64,000 bases of DNA from Rhodobacterales bacterium (GCA_002748265.1 PDRY01000012.1:124001-188000); one strand, 5' to 3'. Shown: positions 41,807-50,575, counted from the first letter of the stretch. The notes: generated by a model from the sequence alone, not told the origin. Translations and numbers: made by a program.

Positions 41807-42487
41807 ATGGCACATTCCCGCTTGATCCCTGCCCTTGTCATCGCCGCCGCCACGGCGAGCTGCACCGAAGGTCCCGTTGGCGGCCAGTTCCTAAATGAGG
41901 CCGGAGCGGGCACGCTTCATGACGGGCAATTTGGCCAGGCCACGATGAACAACACGCTCGTCATGACGGGCGCTGCCGACTACCGGATCAGCCTCGCACG
42001 GCGCTTCGATTCCGAAGTACCCTCGATGGTGACGTTCGCCTTCAACTCCACCGCGCTGAATGAAGAGGCCCGCGCCACGCTGCGCGCCCAGGCCCATTGG
42101 ATCAAACAATTCCCCGAGGTCCGGTTCCGCGTCTACGGCCACACGGACCTGGTCGGTTCACAGTCCTATAACCGTCGGCTTGGCCTGCGCCGCGCTCAGG
42201 CTGTGGTGCTGTATCTGCAAAGCCAAGGTGTTGGCCGCGAGCGGCTTGAGGCGGTGGTCAGCCATGGGGAAACCCAGCCGCTGATCGTTACCGAAGGACG
42301 CGAGCGCCGCAATCGCCGCACCGTCACCGAAGTCAGTGGCTTTGTGCGCAATCACCCGATGGTGCTCAACGGCAAATACGCCGAAGTCATCTTCCGCGAA
42401 TACGTCTCGAGCGCGATCCCCGCCAGCACCGTGGCTGGGGGCGTCATCGACGGCGGCGGCGACGGTGGCTCGGGCGGCGGAGAGTAA
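41807..42487 (+). CDS. OmpA-domain lipoprotein of the tad locus
   Basis: The 226 residues have a lipoprotein-type signal (LIPALVIAAATASCTEGP) and an OmpA peptidoglycan-binding domain: VTFAFNSTALNEEARATLRAQA near 74-95, FRVYGHTDLVGSQSYNRRLGLRRAQAVVLYL near 105-135 and HGETQPL. The end is Gly-rich. OmpA-like proteins after cpaC are usual in rhodobacterial tad clusters, where they anchor the secretin. The next tad genes expected (cpaE, cpaF, tadB, tadC) are missing; the neighbouring gene is on the other strand. Confidence 0.88.
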   Translation: MAHSRLIPALVIAAATASCTEGPVGGQFLNEAGAGTLHDGQFGQATMNNTLVMTGAADYRISLARRFDSEVPSMVTFAFNSTALNEEARATLRAQAHWIKQFPEVRFRVYGHTDLVGSQSYNRRLGLRRAQAVVLYLQSQGVGRERLEAVVSHGETQPLIVTEGRERRNRRTVTEVSGFVRNHPMVLNGKYAEVIFREYVSSAIPASTVAGGVIDGGGDGGSGGGE

Positions 42488-42496
42488 TCGCCCCGT

Positions 42497-43177
42497 TCAG
42501 TCCCGGCGCATCCTGCGCAGGAAGGCCTTCCACCCTCCGGGTGCAACCAGGATCGCCGCGATCCCGCCAAAGATGAACCCGGCCAAATCCGCCGTCCAGC
42601 TTGGATCCGATCCAAACAGCATGGCAAAGGTCAGCTGAAGCCCCATCAGGACGCCGATCAGGCGAAACGCCTTGGCCGGGCTGTCTCCGATCTGCCCCAG
42701 CCGCAGCCACATCAGGTAGGTATAGGCGCCGATCAGGCCGTAAACCGCCGGATAGGCCCCAACCAGAGCCATGTTCCGCCCGATGAGGCTCCCGTAGACC
42801 CCATAGACCACCGCGCCGCCAATCACCGCCGCGAGGGTGATCACCGCCAGAGCCAGCGGGCGGTAAAGCTCTCCGACGAATTTCCCCAAGGCCAGCCACA
42901 GCGCGCATGCAAAAGCCGCATGGGTGAAGCTGACATGGACCAGCGGGTAGCTGACATAGCGCGCCAGCAGCTGTGGCTCCCAATTGCCGCGCCAGACCAG
43001 CTCCTGCACCCGTGGGGCGAAAGCGAGCCGGTCAATCAGCGCCACACGCCAACCCACGGCCTCAGCCCCGCCCAGAACCCCGGCGCTTCCCAGGCTCAGA
43101 GCCGCTTCGATCAGCGCCAGCACGATAAAAACGGCCAGCACCAGCGGCGGAAGAGGGTTCACGGGGCGATCATTCAT
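42497..43177 (-). CDS. Rhomboid-family membrane protein, catalytic residues absent
   Basis: The 226-residue protein has the six-helix rhomboid layout, with the L1 loop WRVALIDRLAFAPRVQEL, the VSFTHAAFACALWLALGKFVGELY segment (normally H-x(n)-N in active enzymes) and ALVGAYPAVYGLIGAYTYL where active enzymes have GxSG. The serine is replaced: the site reads GAYP. The partner histidine of the last helix is also missing (SWTADLAGFIFGGIAAIL). It is thus a pseudoprotease by sequence. I placed the start at MNDRPVNPL; the frame continues upstream over trpS. Confidence 0.82.
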   Translation of the reverse strand: MNDRPVNPLPPLVLAVFIVLALIEAALSLGSAGVLGGAEAVGWRVALIDRLAFAPRVQELVWRGNWEPQLLARYVSYPLVHVSFTHAAFACALWLALGKFVGELYRPLALAVITLAAVIGGAVVYGVYGSLIGRNMALVGAYPAVYGLIGAYTYLMWLRLGQIGDSPAKAFRLIGVLMGLQLTFAMLFGSDPSWTADLAGFIFGGIAAILVAPGGWKAFLRRMRRD

Positions 43178-43253
43178 GGCAGGCTCTGTCGTTGACGCGT
43201 CGGCGGCCCAGCGGTAAGCGAGCCAGGACCATCCGTCCAGACCCGAGGCTCCC

Positions 43254-44270
43254 ATGACCGATACGTCCTTTACCCCCCGTGTTTTCTCTGGCGTCAAGCC
43301 GTCCGGCGGGCTGACGCTGGGCAACTACCTGGGCGCGATCAAGCGTTTCGTCGATATGCAAGAGGCCGGTCAGGAGGCGCTCTACTGCGTCGTGGACCTG
43401 CATGCGATCACCGTCTGGCAGGACCCGGCAGAGCTGCGCCAGACCACCTACGAAGTTGCCGCAGGGTATCTGGCCGCCGGAATCGACCCGGAAAAATCCA
43501 TCCTTTTCAATCAGGCCCGTGTGCCCGCCCATGCGGAGCTCGGCTGGATCCTCAACTGCGTCGCGCGTCTGGGCTGGATGAACCGCATGACCCAGTTCAA
43601 GGAAAAGGCGGGCAAGAACGCCGAAAAGCAATCGCTTGGCCTTTACGCTTACCCGTCGCTGATGGCCGCCGACATCCTGCTCTACCACGCGACCCACGTC
43701 CCCGTCGGCGAGGATCAGAAACAGCATGTCGAGCTGACCCGCGACATCGCGGCAAAGTTCAACCACGACTACGGCGTGGATTTCTTCCCGATGACCGAGC
43801 CGGTCATCGACGGACCGGCCATGCGCGTGATGAACCTGCGCGATGGCTCCAAGAAAATGTCCAAATCCGGCGAAAGCGACATGGAGCGGATCAACATGCT
43901 CGATGACGCGGACACGATCGCGAAGAAATTCAAGAAGGCCCGCACCGATCCCGAGCCCCTGCCCGAAACGCTCGACGGTCTCGAAGGCCGCCCCGAAGCG
44001 CGCAACCTCGTCAACATCTACGCTGGCCTGTCCGGGCAAAGCAGCGAGTCGGTGATCACCGAATACGCGGGCGCCGGTTGGGGCCAGTTCAAGCCCGCCC
44101 TCGCAGAGCTCGCGGTCGAAAAGCTCGCGCCCATCTCCGGTGAGATGCGCCGCCTGATGAACGAGCGCAGCGAGATCGACCGCATTATGGCCCGCGGCGC
44201 CGATCGCGCCCGCGAAATCGCGGACCCGATCCTTGCGCGGACCTACGATATCGTGGGGCTGCTCCGCTGA
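43254..44270 (+). CDS. trpS: Tryptophan-tRNA ligase
   Basis: TrpRS charges tRNA-Trp. The 338 residues show the HIGH equivalent [14 protein letters not shown] near 18-31, the specificity segment [11 protein letters not shown] near 45-55, [26 protein letters not shown] near 133-158, and KMSKS in [11 protein letters not shown] near 200-210. Normal length. The next gene begins on or just after its stop codon. Confidence 0.98.
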   Translation: MTDTSFTPRVFSGVKPSGGLTLGNYLGAIKRFVDMQEAGQEALYCVVDLHAITVWQDPAELRQTTYEVAAGYLAAGIDPEKSILFNQARVPAHAELGWILNCVARLGWMNRMTQFKEKAGKNAEKQSLGLYAYPSLMAADILLYHATHVPVGEDQKQHVELTRDIAAKFNHDYGVDFFPMTEPVIDGPAMRVMNLRDGSKKMSKSGESDMERINMLDDADTIAKKFKKARTDPEPLPETLDGLEGRPEARNLVNIYAGLSGQSSESVITEYAGAGWGQFKPALAELAVEKLAPISGEMRRLMNERSEIDRIMARGADRAREIADPILARTYDIVGLLR

Positions 44271-44908
44271 GCGCCCTGCCCCATATCGATACGCTTGGCG
44301 GCAAGCGGGTGCTGTTCATGATGGCAGCCGATGCCGAGTACGGCCCCAATCTGCGCGCGCGCATCACCCCGCTGATGACCGGCGTCGGCCCGGCGGAAGC
44401 CGGGGTGGTCGCGGCGGGCGCGCTCGCGCGGCTGGAACTGACCGAAAATCGGCCGGATCTGGTCATTTGCCTGGGCTCGGCCGGATCGGCGCGGCTTGAT
44501 CAAGGGGCTGTCTACCAGGTCTCTTCGGTCAGCTACCGCGACATGGATGCAAGCCCCCTGGGCTTCCCCAAGGGCGTCACCCCGCTCTCCGACCTGCCGC
44601 CCGAGATCGCTCTGCCGCAGGTGCCGGGCCTGCCCGCCGGACGGCTCGCAACCGGCGCGTCCGTGGTCAGCGGGGACGCCTATCGCGGCATCGACGCGGA
44701 CATGGTGGACATGGAAACCTGGGCCATCCTGCGCGCTTGCCAGCAGCACGACCTGCCCCTGATCGGTCTGCGCGGCATCTCGGACGGCGCGGCGCCGCTC
44801 AAGGGGATCACCTGCTGGACGGACCTCCTGCCGGTGCTCGACGCCCATCTCGCCACGGCGCTCGATACGGTGGCCGGGGCGCTACAGGCAGATCAGATCG
44901 CTCTTTGA
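44267..44908 (+). CDS. MTA/SAH nucleosidase-like phosphorylase, probable CTG start
   Basis: A PNP/UDP-phosphorylase-type protein: [76 protein letters not shown] and the active-site segment [14 protein letters not shown] with ISDGAA. These fit nucleosidases that split methylthioadenosine or S-adenosylhomocysteine. The domain needs the residues [12 protein letters not shown], so the first standard start (GTG at 44309) is in the middle of the first strand. An in-frame CTG at 44267 overlaps the trpS stop (CTGA) and gives [16 protein letters not shown], a better N-terminus. Confidence 0.8.
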   Translation: MSALPHIDTLGGKRVLFMMAADAEYGPNLRARITPLMTGVGPAEAGVVAAGALARLELTENRPDLVICLGSAGSARLDQGAVYQVSSVSYRDMDASPLGFPKGVTPLSDLPPEIALPQVPGLPAGRLATGASVVSGDAYRGIDADMVDMETWAILRACQQHDLPLIGLRGISDGAAPLKGITCWTDLLPVLDAHLATALDTVAGALQADQIAL

Positions 44909-44910
44909 TC

Positions 44911-44954
44911 TTCTTATTTGTTCAAACACCTCGGGGTCTGGGGCAGAGCCCCAG
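44911..44954 (-). repeat. Intergenic hairpin repeat, copy B
   Basis: TTCTTATTTGTTCAAACACCTCGGGG is followed by a perfect 7-bp hairpin, CTGGGGC/GCCCCAG with loop AGA (44938-44954). It starts 3 bases after the nucleosidase stop codon. Compared with copy A it is inverted. Confidence 0.75.
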
Positions 44955-45011
44955 TCCGCCTCTGGACCTCTCTCGCCCCGCCACCTAGTCTCGCGCCAAA
45001 GGAGACCTGCA

Positions 45012-45875
45012 ATGGCCGTCGGCACCCAAATTCGCACCTATTTCAACGGCACCTGGCATGACGGAGACGTTCCGATCATGCGCGCCGCCGATCACGGCAG
45101 TTGGCTGGGCACGACCGTCTTTGACGGCGCCCGCTTCGCCCGCGGCCTGACGCCCGATCTGAACAAACACTGCGCCCGCGTGAACCGCTCCGCCGAAGCG
45201 TTGGGGATCCGCCCGACGGTCAGTGCCGACGACATGGTCCAGATCACCCGCGAGGGGCTCAAGGCCTATGACGACGGCACCGCCGTCTACATTCGCCCCA
45301 TGTATTGGGGCATCCATGGCGGCCCGATGGGGGTCGATATCGACCCGTCGGAAACCGGCTTCGCCATCTGCCTGGAAGCCATCCCGATGGCTCCCGAAAC
45401 CGCCTCGGCCACGCTGACGACCACCCGTTTCCGCCGCCCAGTGCTGGAGACTGCCGTGTGCAACGCCAAGGCCGGGTGCCTTTACCCGAACAACGCACGG
45501 ATGCTGGCGGAAGCGAAATCCAAAGGCTTCTCCAACGCGCTTGTGGCGGATGCCATGGGCAACGTCGCCGAGACGGCCACCGCCAACGTGTTCATGGTCA
45601 AGGACGGCGTCGCCATGACCCCGATCGCCAACGGCACGTTCCTGAGCGGCATCACCCGCGCCCGCCATATCGACAACCTGCGCAAGGACGGGATCGAAGT
45701 CGTCGAAACGGTCCTGACCTTCGACGATTTCCGCGCGGCGGACGAGGTGTTCCTGTCCGGCAATATGACCAAGGTCACGCCCGTCACGGCCTTTGACGAC
45801 CGCCAATACCAGATCGGCCCGGTGACCCGCCGTGCGCGCGAGCTGTATTGGGACTGGGCCGCGACGCAAAAGTGA
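45012..45875 (+). CDS. Branched-chain amino acid aminotransferase-like protein (class IV)
   Basis: A fold-type IV PLP enzyme of 287 residues: RAADHGSWLGTTVFDGARFARG near 24-45, the PLP lysine Lys153 in CNAKAGCLYPNN, VAETATANVFMVKDG near 187-201 and LSGNMTKVTPVTAFDDRQY near the end. The sequence is typical of a group in alphaproteobacteria annotated as branched-chain aminotransferase; D-amino acid transaminase-type activity is the alternative. A GGAG site precedes the ATG. It overlaps the next gene by GTGA. Confidence 0.88.
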   Translation: MAVGTQIRTYFNGTWHDGDVPIMRAADHGSWLGTTVFDGARFARGLTPDLNKHCARVNRSAEALGIRPTVSADDMVQITREGLKAYDDGTAVYIRPMYWGIHGGPMGVDIDPSETGFAICLEAIPMAPETASATLTTTRFRRPVLETAVCNAKAGCLYPNNARMLAEAKSKGFSNALVADAMGNVAETATANVFMVKDGVAMTPIANGTFLSGITRARHIDNLRKDGIEVVETVLTFDDFRAADEVFLSGNMTKVTPVTAFDDRQYQIGPVTRRARELYWDWAATQK

Positions 45876-46870
45876 GCCTGCCGCTGACCCTCGCCGTCGG
45901 CGCTCTTGGGGCGCTTGCGGCTCAGGCAGCGGGGGTTCCCCTGGCGCCGCTCACCGGGTCTGCGCTTGCCGTTGCCGCGCTTGCTCTGGCGGGGCGGGCG
46001 GCGTCCATTCCCGTCCCTTTCCGCAACGGGCTCTTCTTGCTCGCGGGGCTGGGGATCGGCACGGGCGTGACCCCCGAAGCGTTCGACGCCTTTCTGATCT
46101 GGCCCGCCGGTTTTGCCATGCTCGCGCTATCGCTTCTGGCGACCATGGGGCTTGGCACCTGGATGATGTCGCGGCTGTTTGGAATGAACCGGCGCGCGGC
46201 GTTCCTGGCTTCCACACCGGGGCATCTGAGCTTCGTGCTCGCCATCGCGGAGGATCGAGGCGACGACAGCGGAGCCATTGCTGTCATCCAAACCTTGCGC
46301 GTGCTGATCCTGACGCTGGCGGTGCCCTTTGCGGTCCACCTGGCAGGGCTGGACGGGATCGCCCCTGCGCCCCGCGCCGATCTGCCGCTGCGCTATCTCG
46401 TTCTGGCCGCCGGGCTGGCGCTGATCTTGTGGCCTTTGTGCCAACGGCTGCGCATCCCCGCGCCGTCGCTCATGGCGGCACTGTTCGCCGCCGCGCTCTT
46501 GACCGGCACCGGCTTTGCCGAAGGCCGCGCCCCCGACTGGATCACGCAGCCCGCCCTTGCCGGGATCGGCACGCTGATCGGCGCACGTCTGGCCAGCCTG
46601 CCACCCCGGATGATCCTGCGCCACGCGGGCGCGGGGCTCGCCTCCACGGCGCTTGCGGCGGGCATCGCGACCCTGGCCGCGATTGCCGTTCATCGCCTGC
46701 TGAACATGACCCTGCCCCATGTGCTGACCGCCTTCGCGCCCGGCGGGCTGGAGACGATGTTGGCCATCGGTGCGGCCATGGGGGCCAATCCCGGCTTCAC
46801 CGCCGCCGCCCATGTCGCCCGGCTGCTCATGCTGTCCGCCCTGGTCCCCGTCGTGATCGCGCGGCTGTGA
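45872..46870 (+). CDS. AbrB-family membrane transporter
   Basis: A 332-residue protein with about ten membrane helices arranged as two repeats (AbrB duplication): PLAPLTGSALAVAALALAG near the start, FLASTPGHLSFVLAIAEDRG near 105-124, and LTAFAPGGLETMLAIGAAMGANPGFTAAAHVARLLML near the end. The paired segments TPGHLS and APGGLETM are family hallmarks. The substrate is not known. It starts with GTG on a GTGA overlap with the aminotransferase gene, a hint that both act on the same compound. Confidence 0.85.
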   Translation: MSLPLTLAVGALGALAAQAAGVPLAPLTGSALAVAALALAGRAASIPVPFRNGLFLLAGLGIGTGVTPEAFDAFLIWPAGFAMLALSLLATMGLGTWMMSRLFGMNRRAAFLASTPGHLSFVLAIAEDRGDDSGAIAVIQTLRVLILTLAVPFAVHLAGLDGIAPAPRADLPLRYLVLAAGLALILWPLCQRLRIPAPSLMAALFAAALLTGTGFAEGRAPDWITQPALAGIGTLIGARLASLPPRMILRHAGAGLASTALAAGIATLAAIAVHRLLNMTLPHVLTAFAPGGLETMLAIGAAMGANPGFTAAAHVARLLMLSALVPVVIARL

Positions 46871-46924
46871 CCCATTGCGCCGATGGCCGCCGCCATGCAC
46901 ACTCCCCCCGAAAGGGAGACCCCC

Positions 46925-47380
46925 ATGCGCAAGTTTCTCGTCGTGCTCGATGACAGCCGCGAATGCCTTAATGCCATGCGCTTTGCCGCCATGCGCGCCG
47001 CCAGCACCGGCGGCGGTGTGACCATCCTGTCGGTGATCGCCCCCGAGGAGTTCAACCACTGGATCGGCGTGGGCAACATCATGCGCGAAGAGGCCCGCGA
47101 GCGGATCGAGGCCCATTTCGAAGTCTTCGCCAAGTGGATGCGCGACCGCCAGAACGTCTCCCCTGAACTGGTGATCCGCGAAGGGGATGCCGTACCGCAG
47201 ATCCTCGCTCAGATCCGGGAGGACCCCGAAATCGGCGTTCTGGTGCTGGGCGCCTCCAGCGAAGGCAAGGATCCCGGCCCGCTGATCAAGGAAATGTCCC
47301 GCAATGCCGGCTCTTTGCCGGTGCCGCTGACCATCGTGCCCGGCGGGATCTCCAAAGAACGGCTGGAGGCGATCACCTGA
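46925..47380 (+). CDS. Universal stress protein (UspA family)
   Basis: A single-domain 151-residue Usp: MRKFLVVLDDSRECLNAMRFA at the start, VTILSVIAPEEFNH near 33-46 and the nucleotide loop LVLGASSEGKDPGPLIKEMSRNAGSLPVPLTIVPG near 105-139, in which the usual GxxGxxxxxxxGS pattern is only partly kept. An AAAGGGAG site precedes the chosen ATG; an earlier in-frame ATG exists without one. Confidence 0.88.
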   Translation: MRKFLVVLDDSRECLNAMRFAAMRAASTGGGVTILSVIAPEEFNHWIGVGNIMREEARERIEAHFEVFAKWMRDRQNVSPELVIREGDAVPQILAQIREDPEIGVLVLGASSEGKDPGPLIKEMSRNAGSLPVPLTIVPGGISKERLEAIT

Positions 47381-47769
47381 CCCGCCGCATTGGGCTCATC
47401 ACTCTGGTTGTGTCGGACTATGACGCCGCGCTCGCGTTTTATGTCGGCCTGCTGGGCTTCGATCTGATCGAAGACACACCGCAGCCGGGCAAACGCTGGG
47501 TGGTGGTGTCTCCGGGGGACGGCGGCGCCGCGCTGCTGCTGGCGCAGGCCCGTGGCCCTGCCCAAGAGGCCGCCATCGGAAACCAAACCGGCGGGCGCGT
47601 CGCGCTGTTCCTGGAAACCGACGATTTCACCGGCGATCACGCGCGGATGCTGGCTGCGGGCGTCACCTTCGAAGAAGCCCCCCGCGCGGAGCCCTATGGC
47701 CGCGTTGCCGTCTGGCGCGACCCGTTCGGGAACCGCTGGGATTTGCTGGAACGCCGCCCCGCGTCTTGA
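47377..47769 (+). CDS. VOC-family (glyoxalase-like) protein, probable CTG start
   Basis: A one-domain VOC protein: RRIGLITLVVSDYDAALAFYVGLLGFDLIED at the start and ALFLETDDFTGDHARMLAAGVTFEEAPRAEPYGRVAVWRDPFGNRWDLLER at the end. The first beta strand (IGLITLVVSDYD) is essential to this fold but lies before the first standard start codon (GTG at 47410). The in-frame CTG at 47377 overlaps the UspA stop (CTGA) and restores TRRIGLITLVV. About 130 residues with that start. Metal ligands look incomplete by eye, so the reaction cannot be inferred. Confidence 0.82.
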   Translation: MTRRIGLITLVVSDYDAALAFYVGLLGFDLIEDTPQPGKRWVVVSPGDGGAALLLAQARGPAQEAAIGNQTGGRVALFLETDDFTGDHARMLAAGVTFEEAPRAEPYGRVAVWRDPFGNRWDLLERRPAS

Positions 47770-47823
47770 CGCTGGCCCATGCGGAGCGCATATCGAAGGC
47801 AAGCTACAAAAGGGGCGTCCTCG

Positions 47824-48393
47824 ATGTTCATTCAAACCGAATCCACCCCGAACCCCGCCACGCTGAAGTTCCTTCCGGGCCAGACCGTGCTGGAAACGGG
47901 CACCGCCGATTTTCCTTCTGCGGAAAGCTCGGGCAGCTCTCCGCTGGCCGCGCGGCTGTTCGCGGTGGACGGCGTTGCGGGCGTGTTCCTGGGCCATGAC
48001 TTCATCACCGTGACCAAGGCCGAGGCCCGCGATTGGGATCATCTCAAACCCGCGATCCTTGGAGCCATCCTGGAGCATCTGCAATCCGGCGCGCCCGCGC
48101 TTGCCGATGGCTCGGGCCAGGCGGGCGGTCATGCCGATCACGAAGGCGACGGCGAAAACGCCGAGATCATCGCCCAGATCAAAGAGCTGCTGGACACCCG
48201 CGTGCGCCCGGCTGTCGCGCAAGATGGCGGGGATATCACCTTCCACGGCTTTGACCGCGGCGTCGTCTATCTGCACATGCAAGGCGCCTGCGCGGGCTGC
48301 CCGTCTTCGACGCTGACGCTGAAGATGGGGATCGAAAACCTGCTGCGCCACTTCATCCCCGAAGTGACCGAGGTCCGCCCCATTGCCGTCTGA
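47824..48393 (+). CDS. NifU-like iron-sulfur scaffold (NfuA type)
   Basis: The 189 residues comprise an N-terminal Nfu_N domain (MFIQTESTPNPATLKFLPGQ and RLFAVDGVAGVFLGHDFITVTK) and a C-terminal NifU domain with the cluster-binding CxxC in MQGACAGCPSSTLTLKMGIE near 157-176, preceded by VRPAVAQDGGDITFHGF. It carries Fe-S clusters to target proteins. Its start (MFIQTEST) is the family start. The linker between domains is His/Gly/Asp-rich (GHADHEGDGEN). Confidence 0.95.
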   Translation: MFIQTESTPNPATLKFLPGQTVLETGTADFPSAESSGSSPLAARLFAVDGVAGVFLGHDFITVTKAEARDWDHLKPAILGAILEHLQSGAPALADGSGQAGGHADHEGDGENAEIIAQIKELLDTRVRPAVAQDGGDITFHGFDRGVVYLHMQGACAGCPSSTLTLKMGIENLLRHFIPEVTEVRPIAV

Positions 48394-48955
48394 GCCCACC
48401 GTTCTGGCGTTTGACACATCGGCCGCGCATTGCGCGGCCGCTTTGCTGCGCGCAGGGCGGATCGTGGCCACCCGGGTTGAGCCCATGACCCGCGGGCAGG
48501 CCGAACGCCTGATGCCGCTACTGGAAGAGCTTCTGGCCGAAACCGATACCACCTGGGCCGATCTGAGCGCCATCGGCGTGGGCACGGGGCCCGGCAATTT
48601 CACGGGCATCCGCATCTCTGTTGCCGCTGCGCGGGGGCTGGCTCTGGGGCTCGACATCCCCGCCATAGGCATCACCAGTTTCGAGGCGCTCAGCGAAACC
48701 ACCGAGGACCGCTTCACCCTGCCCGCCCCGCGCGGGCGGCGCTATGTGCAAACCCTGCGCCACGCGGCCCCTCTGTCTGACATCGTGTTGGAAGACGGAG
48801 AGGCCGAACCGTTTGACGCGGCCGCAGCGGTCGCCGCCATGGCACGTCTGGCCGCCCTGCGGGTCGGCACGCCGCAGCCCGCCCCGGCGCCGGTGTATCT
48901 GCGCCCGGCAGATGCCGCGCCGCCGTCGGATCCACCGCCGGTGATTCTCCCGTGA
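48383..48955 (+). CDS. tsaB: tRNA threonylcarbamoyladenosine synthesis protein TsaB
   Basis: TsaB supports TsaD in making t6A37 on ANN-decoding tRNAs. The 190 residues show LAFDTSAAHCAAALLRAGRI near 8-27, MTRGQAERLMPLLEELLAETDTTW near 35-58 and IGVGTGPGNFTGIRISVAAARGLAL near 64-88. The start is TTG, overlapping the end of the nfuA-like gene by 11 bases. The C-terminal part is short and proline-rich. rimI follows with a GTGA overlap. Confidence 0.93.
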   Translation: MPSEPTVLAFDTSAAHCAAALLRAGRIVATRVEPMTRGQAERLMPLLEELLAETDTTWADLSAIGVGTGPGNFTGIRISVAAARGLALGLDIPAIGITSFEALSETTEDRFTLPAPRGRRYVQTLRHAAPLSDIVLEDGEAEPFDAAAAVAAMARLAALRVGTPQPAPAPVYLRPADAAPPSDPPPVILP

Positions 48956-49362
48956 CGCCCGACGCGCTCGCCGCACTGCATCGCGCCGCCTTCGGAGACG
49001 CCCATGGATGGCGCACCGCCGATTTCGAAGAGCTGCTTCCCCAGCCCGGCACCTTCCTGATCACCGCGCCGGGTGGCTTTGCGCTTGGCCGCGCCATCGC
49101 CGGGGAGGCGGAGCTGCTGACCATCTGCACCGATCCTGCGCAGCGCAGACAGGGCATCGCGGCCCATGTTTTGCAGGGCTTTGCCGCCAAGGCGCGCGAT
49201 TTAGGTGCCAGGGAGGCCTTCCTCGAAGTGGCCGAAGACAACGCCCCCGCGCAGGCGCTCTACGCGCGCGACGGATGGCGCGAGGTGGCCCGGCGCAAGG
49301 GCTATTATCGACGCGAAGGTGCCGTTGCGGCAGATGCGCTGATCCTGCGGCGCGGGCTTTAG
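48952..49362 (+). CDS. rimI: GNAT acetyltransferase RimI-like
   Basis: A 136-residue GNAT protein in the tsaB-rimI position found in many bacteria; RimI acetylates the N-terminal alanine of ribosomal protein S18. Visible parts are LAALHRAAFGDAHGW, ICTDPAQRRQGIAAHVLQGFAAKA with the acetyl-CoA loop, and FLEVAEDNAPAQALYARDGWREVARRKGYY, the classic RimI ending. It starts with GTG overlapping the tsaB stop. Confidence 0.9.
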   Translation: MTPDALAALHRAAFGDAHGWRTADFEELLPQPGTFLITAPGGFALGRAIAGEAELLTICTDPAQRRQGIAAHVLQGFAAKARDLGAREAFLEVAEDNAPAQALYARDGWREVARRKGYYRREGAVAADALILRRGL

Positions 49363-49509
49363 GCCGCAGCAATTCTCCTTGACCCCAGACGTGGCAAACG
49401 GCCTAATCTGGCCCGTAACGCCTGGCGGGGTTTCCTGCCCAGACGATGCTGCCACGGCCCGGTCCGGCCATGGATCCCAGCAGACCAAGGACCAGGGAGA
49501 AATGAACAC

Positions 49510-50505
49510 ATGACCCTCAAGCAGAGCTTTTTTGGCGCCGCTGCCCTGTGCGCCCTGACCGCAGGCACCGCCATGGCCGACCCGGCCGTGATCTTCGATC
49601 TGGGTGGCAAGTTCGACAAGAGCTTCAACGAGAGCGCTTTCAACGGTGCCCAGCGTTGGGCCGAGGAAACCGGCGGTACCTATCTGGAGATCGAGCTGAA
49701 ATCCGAAGCGCAGCGCGAGCAGGCCCTGCGCCGCTTTGCCGAAACCGGCGCCAACCCGATCGTGACCACCGGCTTTGCCATGTCCGACCCGATCGCCGAA
49801 GTCGCCCCGGACTACCCCGACACCAAGTTCGTGACCATCGACGGCTATGTCGAAGCGCCGAACGTGCTGACCATCTCCTTCTCTGAGCACGAAGGCTCGT
49901 ATCTGGTCGGGATGCTGGCCGCGATGGCCTCCGAATCCGGCACCGTCGGCTTCATCGGCGGCATGGATGTTCCGCTGATCCGCAAATTCGGCTGCGGCTA
50001 TGCCGAAGGCGTTCTGGCCGTGAACCCCGATGCGACCGTGATCGCCAACATGACCGGCTCCACCCCGTCGGCCTGGAACGATCCGGTGAAGGGCTCCGAG
50101 CTGACCCGCGCCCAGATCAGCCAGGGCGCCGACGTGGTTTATGCCGCAGCGGGCGGCACCGGCGTGGGCGTGCTGCAAACCGCCGCTGACGAAGGCATCC
50201 TGTCGGTCGGCGTGGACAGCAACCAGAACTACCTGCACCCGGGCAAGGTCCTGACCTCCATGCTCAAGCGCGTGGACGTGGCGGTTTACGACCTGCTGAT
50301 GCAGGGCGATGACCTGGAAACCGGCTTCCAGACGGTCGACCTGGCCACCAACGGTGTTGGCTATGCTCTGGACGAGTATAACGCCGATCTGATCACCGAA
50401 GAGATGATCGCCGCGGTCGAAGAAGCCAAAGGCAAAATCATCGCCGGTGAGATCGAAGTGCACAACTACTTCGACGACGACAGCTGCCCGGTTCTGGACT
50501 TCTAA
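49510..50505 (+). CDS. BMP-family substrate-binding protein of an ABC importer
   Basis: A periplasmic binding protein of the Bmp/PnrA type, which bind nucleosides or purines. The 331 residues have a signal peptide (MTLKQSFFGAAALCALTAGTAMA) with no lipobox cysteine, then VIFDLGGKFDKSFNESAFNGA near 27-47, IVTTGFAMSDPI, ISFSEHEGSYLVGMLAAMAS and GSTPSAWNDPVKGSELTRAQISQGADVVYAAAGGTG. A GGGAGA site precedes the ATG. It is the first gene of the importer cluster and is cut off from the rest by a terminator. Confidence 0.93.
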   Translation: MTLKQSFFGAAALCALTAGTAMADPAVIFDLGGKFDKSFNESAFNGAQRWAEETGGTYLEIELKSEAQREQALRRFAETGANPIVTTGFAMSDPIAEVAPDYPDTKFVTIDGYVEAPNVLTISFSEHEGSYLVGMLAAMASESGTVGFIGGMDVPLIRKFGCGYAEGVLAVNPDATVIANMTGSTPSAWNDPVKGSELTRAQISQGADVVYAAAGGTGVGVLQTAADEGILSVGVDSNQNYLHPGKVLTSMLKRVDVAVYDLLMQGDDLETGFQTVDLATNGVGYALDEYNADLITEEMIAAVEEAKGKIIAGEIEVHNYFDDDSCPVLDF

Positions 50506-50526
50506 GGCCGTTTTAGGACAAAAAAG

Positions 50527-50558
50527 ACGGGCCGTGCTGTTCCGCGCGGCCCGTTTTT
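50527..50558 (+). terminator. Terminator between binding protein and the rest of the importer
   Basis: ACGGGCCG/CGGCCCGT with a 12-base loop, preceded by a run of A and followed by TTTTTG. It should end most transcripts after the binding-protein gene and let a minority continue, giving an excess of binding protein over membrane parts. Confidence 0.85.
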
Positions 50559-50575
50559 GCAAAGAGGCACAGCTT

